The notes beneath the pieces are model-generated. The model ran no database searches. It saw only the letters and a list, made by a program, of their open reading frames with translations, and was not told the origin of the DNA. From JBBCJM01 sp037190175 (GTDB lineage: Bacteria > Pseudomonadota > Alphaproteobacteria > Rhodobacterales > Rhodobacteraceae), in NCBI GenBank assembly GCA_037190175.1, contig JBBCJM010000056.1, forward strand, positions 1-9,856: a DNA stretch of 9,856 bases, in the 5' to 3' direction. This document shows, one piece after another, positions 6,854-9,856 of the stretch. Position 1 is the first letter of the stretch, and every line of letters begins with the position of its first letter. The translations under genes were made by a program, and so were the position numbers.

Positions 6854-9387
6854 ACTTCGACTTCAGCTCGCGCGACCAGACCGCAAGAGCCAGCACCGCA
6901 AAAGCCAAAGCCAGCAGAAGGGAATGCAGTGGATCGTCCCGCTCGATTGTCCGCGAACTGTAGGGCGGAATCTGCTGGCGATCAAGCGACCTGCCCGCGG
7001 CCTTATCGAGGATCAGTCCGGCCAGCCCAGCGTCGATGCCGAAGCCCAGTGCCTCGGCCCCCCGCGCCGCGGTGGCGGGCGGAGCGGGAAAGACGACCGG
7101 GATGCGCTGGACCTCCGCCCCCTCCTGCAACACCAGGAGCGCCCGCTGCCCCGCCGAGCCCGCCGGCGGGCGGAAATCCCCCAGATGCGCGCCGCGCCGC
7201 GGATCGTGGTGCAGCGGCACCCCGGTGGCCGAGCCGTCGGCCCATTGCAGGCTGGCCGCCAGTTGCCCGGCCCCGCCGCCCGCCGCCGGCGTCACCGCCA
7301 GGCGATAACCCTGCGGCCCATCGCCCAGGCGGATCAGGTAGCGTTCCTGGTCCGGCCAGCCCAGGAGGCGGGTCAGCATCGCCTCGGTGGCGGCCAGCCC
7401 CTCCTGCCCCCAGCGCGCCTCCATCGGGCCCAGGAACACGCCGGCGACGATCCCCGAACGCCGCCCGTCGCGCCGCCAGGCGAACAGCGGATCGGGCGGC
7501 GGCGCGGCATGGATCAGCTCCACCCGCGCGTCGACCCGCGGATAGGCGATGGCCAGCCCCTCCACCGCGATCCCCGCGTCCAGTTCGCCGGCCCCGTCGG
7601 CAACCAGCGGCCGGAACGCCCCCTCGCGCCAGTATTCGTTGCGCGGCTCGGGCTCGAAATACCGCAGCCGGATGTTGCCGGCATCGCGCCCCTCGCCGAC
7701 CACGATCTCCTCGCCCCAGTGCGAGACGCCCGCGGGGAACGGCTTGTCGGACACCGAGATCGCGGTGGTGTGGCACTGCGGCGCGGTGCCGGGCGGCATG
7801 AAATCCGCGTCCGAGATGAAGAAGAAGGCGCAGTAGTTCGAGACGAAGCGCGCCGAGGCGCGGATGGTCGTGTCGGGCGCGGTCCCCGCGCCCGCAGCCC
7901 CGCGGTGAAACGGCGCGCGGCCTCCAGCGTGGCCGGGGTGGCCGCGGACTGGGGAAAGGGCGTCAGCGCATCGGAGGCGAAGGGCAGGATCGCGATCGTG
8001 TCGCGCGGCCGCAACTGGCGCAGGATCGCATGGATCGCCGTCTGCGCCGAGCCCAGCCGCGGCCCGCCCATAGAGCCCGAGACATCCACCATGATGACGA
8101 TATCGCGCGGCGGGGGCTCCTGCACGAAAAGGCGCGGGTCGCTGTCCACCGGCAGGATCGGGTTCAGCACGGTGGCGTTCCAGTCCGAGATCACCTGTTC
8201 CTGCTCCACCCCGCCCCGCAGCCCGCCGTTGACGAGGAAGAGCCCGGTGCCGTCGGCGGCCGCCAGCAGATCGCCGGCATAGTCCGGCGGGAACTGCGCC
8301 GGAGCCAGCCCGTCGATCACCACCAGGTCATAATCCAGCGGCGAGGGCGGCGCGGCGGGATCGGCGCGCTCGACCCGCCAGCGCGCCGCGGGCAGCGCCT
8401 CGGCCAGGGCGCCGGGCCGAAGGCCAGAAGCCGGGCCGGCCCGCGGACCAGGGTGAAGAGGCTGCGGCCCTGCACCCCCGCCGGCGTGACGAAGCCCAGC
8501 CCCACCCCCTGCAGGCCGCGCTGATCGAACCCGGTGGACAGCCGCAGCGCCCGCAGCCTGTCGCCCGGCGGCACGCTCAGCCTGGCGGTCTGCGCCCCGC
8601 GCGTCAGCGTCAGTTCGCCCGCGCCCAGCACCGTGCCGCGCAGCACGACATCCTCGCCCGGCACGTGTTCGGGCCCGATGTCGGCGGCGATCAGGCCGGC
8701 GGCGGGGGCGGAGGCGCCCGCGGCGACCAGATGGACCGGGATGCCCTCGGCGCGGAACTCGGCCAGGAGCCCGTCGCCCGGCGGCGCCCCGGCCAGCAGG
8801 TCGCTGACCAGCACCACCATCCGCGGCCCGCCCCGCCCGCGCAGCCCGGCCAGCGCGGAAACCAGCCCAGCCCGCAGGTCGGTGGCCGGCTCGGGGACGG
8901 CGACGCGGTGGCGGCGCAGCGCCTCGACCAGGTTCTCGGCGGTGTTGTCGGCGCCCGACACCCCGGCGGCGGCGCCGAAACTGCGCAGTTCGCCCCGCCA
9001 CAGCGGCCGCTCGGCCAGCGGGACGGTCTCCAGAAAGCCGCCGATCCGCTCAGCGGCGAGCGCCAGCGCCGAGACGGCCGCCGCGGGCTCGCGCCAGAAG
9101 CTTTCCGAGGCGTCGAGCAGCACGAGGATGCGGCCGCCCTCGCCCTGCCCCAGCACCTGCCGCAGCACCGGACGCTCGATCGCCAGCGCCAGAAGCGCCG
9201 CCACCAGCGTGAAGCCCAGCACGCCGGCCAGCCGCGCCGCCGGGGGCCGCCGGGCGCGCCATGCCAGCAGCGCCGAGACCAGCGCCACCCCGGCCGCCAG
9301 CGCCCAGGCCCAGACCGAAGCCGGGCCGCCTAGGCAGTGCAGCACCCGCCCGGCCAGTTCCATCCCCTGCGCCGCGCCGCAGATCAC
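6852..9387 (-). CDS. Membrane-anchored tandem-vWA protein with GATase1-like middle segment (BatA/COG5426-like); two apparent frameshifts
   Basis: After restoring one base near 8412-8416 and one in 7884-7901, a single protein of about 845 residues is read from the GTG at 9387. Two membrane helices (about 24-42 and 52-70) flank a very basic loop. A first vWA domain follows with MIDAS residues in LLDASES (92-96), a Thr at 169 (PATDLRAG) and an Asp at 196 (LVSDLL). Next, about 318-390 looks like the glutamine-amidotransferase-like fold often preceding vWA in such proteins (DYDLVVIDG, LFLVNGG), without an obvious catalytic Cys. A second vWA has the classic MVDVSGSMGG (434-442) and a late ISDAD loop. 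A long beta-rich region and a C-terminal helix (about 823-838) end in a basic tail. The basic loop and tail suggest the domains face the periplasm. vWA domains bind proteins through a metal ion. The GTG overlaps the previous stop (GTGA) and has GAGG seven bases upstream. An ATG at 9363 is an alternative. Confidence 0.88.
7884..7901 (-). other. Apparent frameshift 2 in the tandem-vWA gene (one base missing)
   Basis: The frame with the second DVSGSM motif reads to ARRFTAGLRARG and then turns into Arg/Ser-rich text. The frame ending at 6852 reads sensibly from about TAPDTTIRASARFVSNYCAF. Two C4 runs on the plus strand (7884-7887 and 7898-7901) are candidate sites, and one more base in either restores the frame. 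I slightly prefer 7884-7887, which gives GLRARGTAPDTT. Confidence 0.8.
8411..8418 (-). other. Apparent frameshift 1 in the tandem-vWA gene (one base missing)
   Basis: Upstream the frame reads ARLLAFGP, and downstream a different frame reads GALAEALPAARWRVE. One extra base in this G/C run restores FGPGALAEALPA. Without it the first frame runs into Arg/Trp-rich text and stops at 8317. The break is inside the GATase1-like segment, so the two halves are one protein. Confidence 0.8.
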
Positions 9388-9856
9388 GGCACCGCCTCGC
9401 CGCTGCGCCACAGGCGGAACAGCCGCACCAGCCGCTCGGCCAGCAGCGCGCCCAGCGCGGCCAGCACCCACCAGGGCCAGAGCGGCAGGTCTTGCCGCGC
9501 CGCGCCGGTCTGGGCCAGCAACGCCAGATCGGCCGGGGCGCCCGCGGGGCGGCCGGTCAGGCTTTCGCGCCAGGCGTCGGGGACGGGCGTTCCCCCGGCA
9601 TCGGTCCAGAGCATCGGCTGCTCGCGCGGCGGCCGGGCCGCCAGATCGGCGAGGCCCGAGAAGAACAGGGTCAGCGACAGGCTGCGCAGCGGCTCGGGCA
9701 GGTCGGCGCGGGGGGCCGGCAGGATCAGCCCGGCGGCCTGCCCCGCCGCGGCGGGACGACGCGCCACCAGCACGCCGCCCGCATCGTCGGCCATCACCGG
9801 CGCACATCCGGAGGGCAGTTCACCGGGCAGAGCCGCAGGCAACGCCGCCTCCCGCG
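9384..9856 (-). CDS. C-terminal part of a membrane-anchored protein, probably BatA/COG5426-like; 5' end outside window
   Basis: An open frame enters at the right edge and ends at the TGA at 9386-9384, giving about 156 residues of C-terminus. Most of it is Ala/Leu/Pro-rich with no motif I recognise. SLTLFFSGLADL is followed by a short linker and then a clear membrane helix (LPLWPWWVLAALGALLAERL) and a basic tail ending GEAVP. A large periplasmic part, one final helix and a short Arg-rich cytoplasmic tail is how BatA-like and COG5426-like membrane proteins end. The next gene in the operon is also of that type. No start is assigned, because TTG and CTG codons near the edge are probably internal. 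The stop overlaps the GTG of the following vWA gene, so the two proteins are likely made together and may form a pair. The family call rests on tail architecture and context only. Confidence 0.75.
   Translation of the reverse strand, partial: REAALPAALPGELPSGCAPVMADDAGGVLVARRPAAAGQAAGLILPAPRADLPEPLRSLSLTLFFSGLADLAARPPREQPMLWTDAGGTPVPDAWRESLTGRPAGAPADLALLAQTGAARQDLPLWPWWVLAALGALLAERLVRLFRLWRSGEAVP
9395..9398 (-). promoter_or_regulatory. Ribosome binding site (GAGG) for the tandem-vWA gene
   Basis: GAGG on the minus strand lies seven bases before the GTG at 9387, within the last codons of the upstream gene. The ATG at 9363 has only a G run directly abutting it, which is too close for a normal site. 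This spacing is why the GTG start was preferred. Confidence 0.6.

Noticed and set aside
6852..7799. A separate gene starting at the ATG at 7799.
   Set aside because: The frame contains sensible vWA sequence upstream of that ATG (ASARFVSNYCAFFFISDAD), and this continues the second vWA domain. It is the C-terminal half of the larger protein.
7884..8418. Programmed ribosomal frameshifting as the explanation for the frame changes.
   Set aside because: No slippery heptamer of the known type is seen, and four events in three unrelated genes are hard to explain this way. Indel errors in G/C runs are simpler.
9384..9842. A TTG at 9842 as the start of the first gene.
   Set aside because: The frame is open to the window edge and the protein ends like a much larger membrane protein, so this codon is probably an internal Leu.
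1..9856. tRNA, rRNA, CRISPR arrays, insertion sequences, inverted or direct repeats of notable size.
   Set aside because: None was seen on reading. The window is almost fully covered by coding sequence with uniform composition, and there is no sign of a transposase or repeat array.

Overview
The window is about 9.9 kb of very GC-rich DNA. Every convincing gene lies on the minus strand, so transcription runs from high to low coordinates. Third codon positions are almost always G or C, and the proteins are rich in Ala, Arg, Gly and Pro. This fits a high-GC proteobacterium, possibly an alphaproteobacterium of the Rhodobacterales type. That assignment is an inference from composition only, because no taxonomic marker gene is present.

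There are eight genes in one tightly packed block. In transcription order they are: (1) the 3' end of a membrane protein with a C-terminal anchor (9856-9384, its 5' end outside the window); (2) a large membrane-anchored protein with two von Willebrand A (vWA) domains flanking a degenerate glutamine-amidotransferase-like segment (9387-6852); (3) an unrecognised protein of about 246 residues (6843-6103); (4) a RavA/MoxR-type AAA+ ATPase (6079-5026); (5) a protein of about 505 residues that may be a degenerate, metal-site-less vWA partner (5029-3513); (6) a 699-residue soluble protein with a C-terminal coiled coil (3526-1427); (7) a 191-residue single-pass membrane protein with a low-complexity tail (1430-855); (8) a two-pass membrane protein that runs off the left edge (858-1). 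Six of the seven junctions are ATGA/GTGA overlaps, a 14-base overlap or an 8-base gap. The largest gap is 23 bases, just before the ATPase gene. The block therefore looks like one polycistronic operon whose promoter and terminator are both outside the window.

The probable common theme is a MoxR-vWA chaperone-like machine at the inner membrane. By the positive-inside rule, the vWA domains of protein 2 and the bulk of protein 1 face the periplasm. The ATPase and proteins 5 and 6 look cytosolic, and proteins 7 and 8 span the membrane. The classical Bat operon partner DUF58 is not seen. I recognise only genes 1, 2 and 4 at family level. The other five are unfamiliar, so the block is a reasonable candidate for an uncharacterised MoxR-centred system.

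Three of the eight genes are interrupted by single-base frameshifts: two in gene 2 and one each in genes 4 and 5. All fall in short G/C runs, and protein similarity or plausible sequence continues in the neighbouring frame on the far side. I treat them as probable sequencing or assembly errors and annotate the genes as intact. Real decay of the operon cannot be excluded from the sequence alone. No RNA genes, mobile elements, CRISPR arrays or sizeable repeats were seen.
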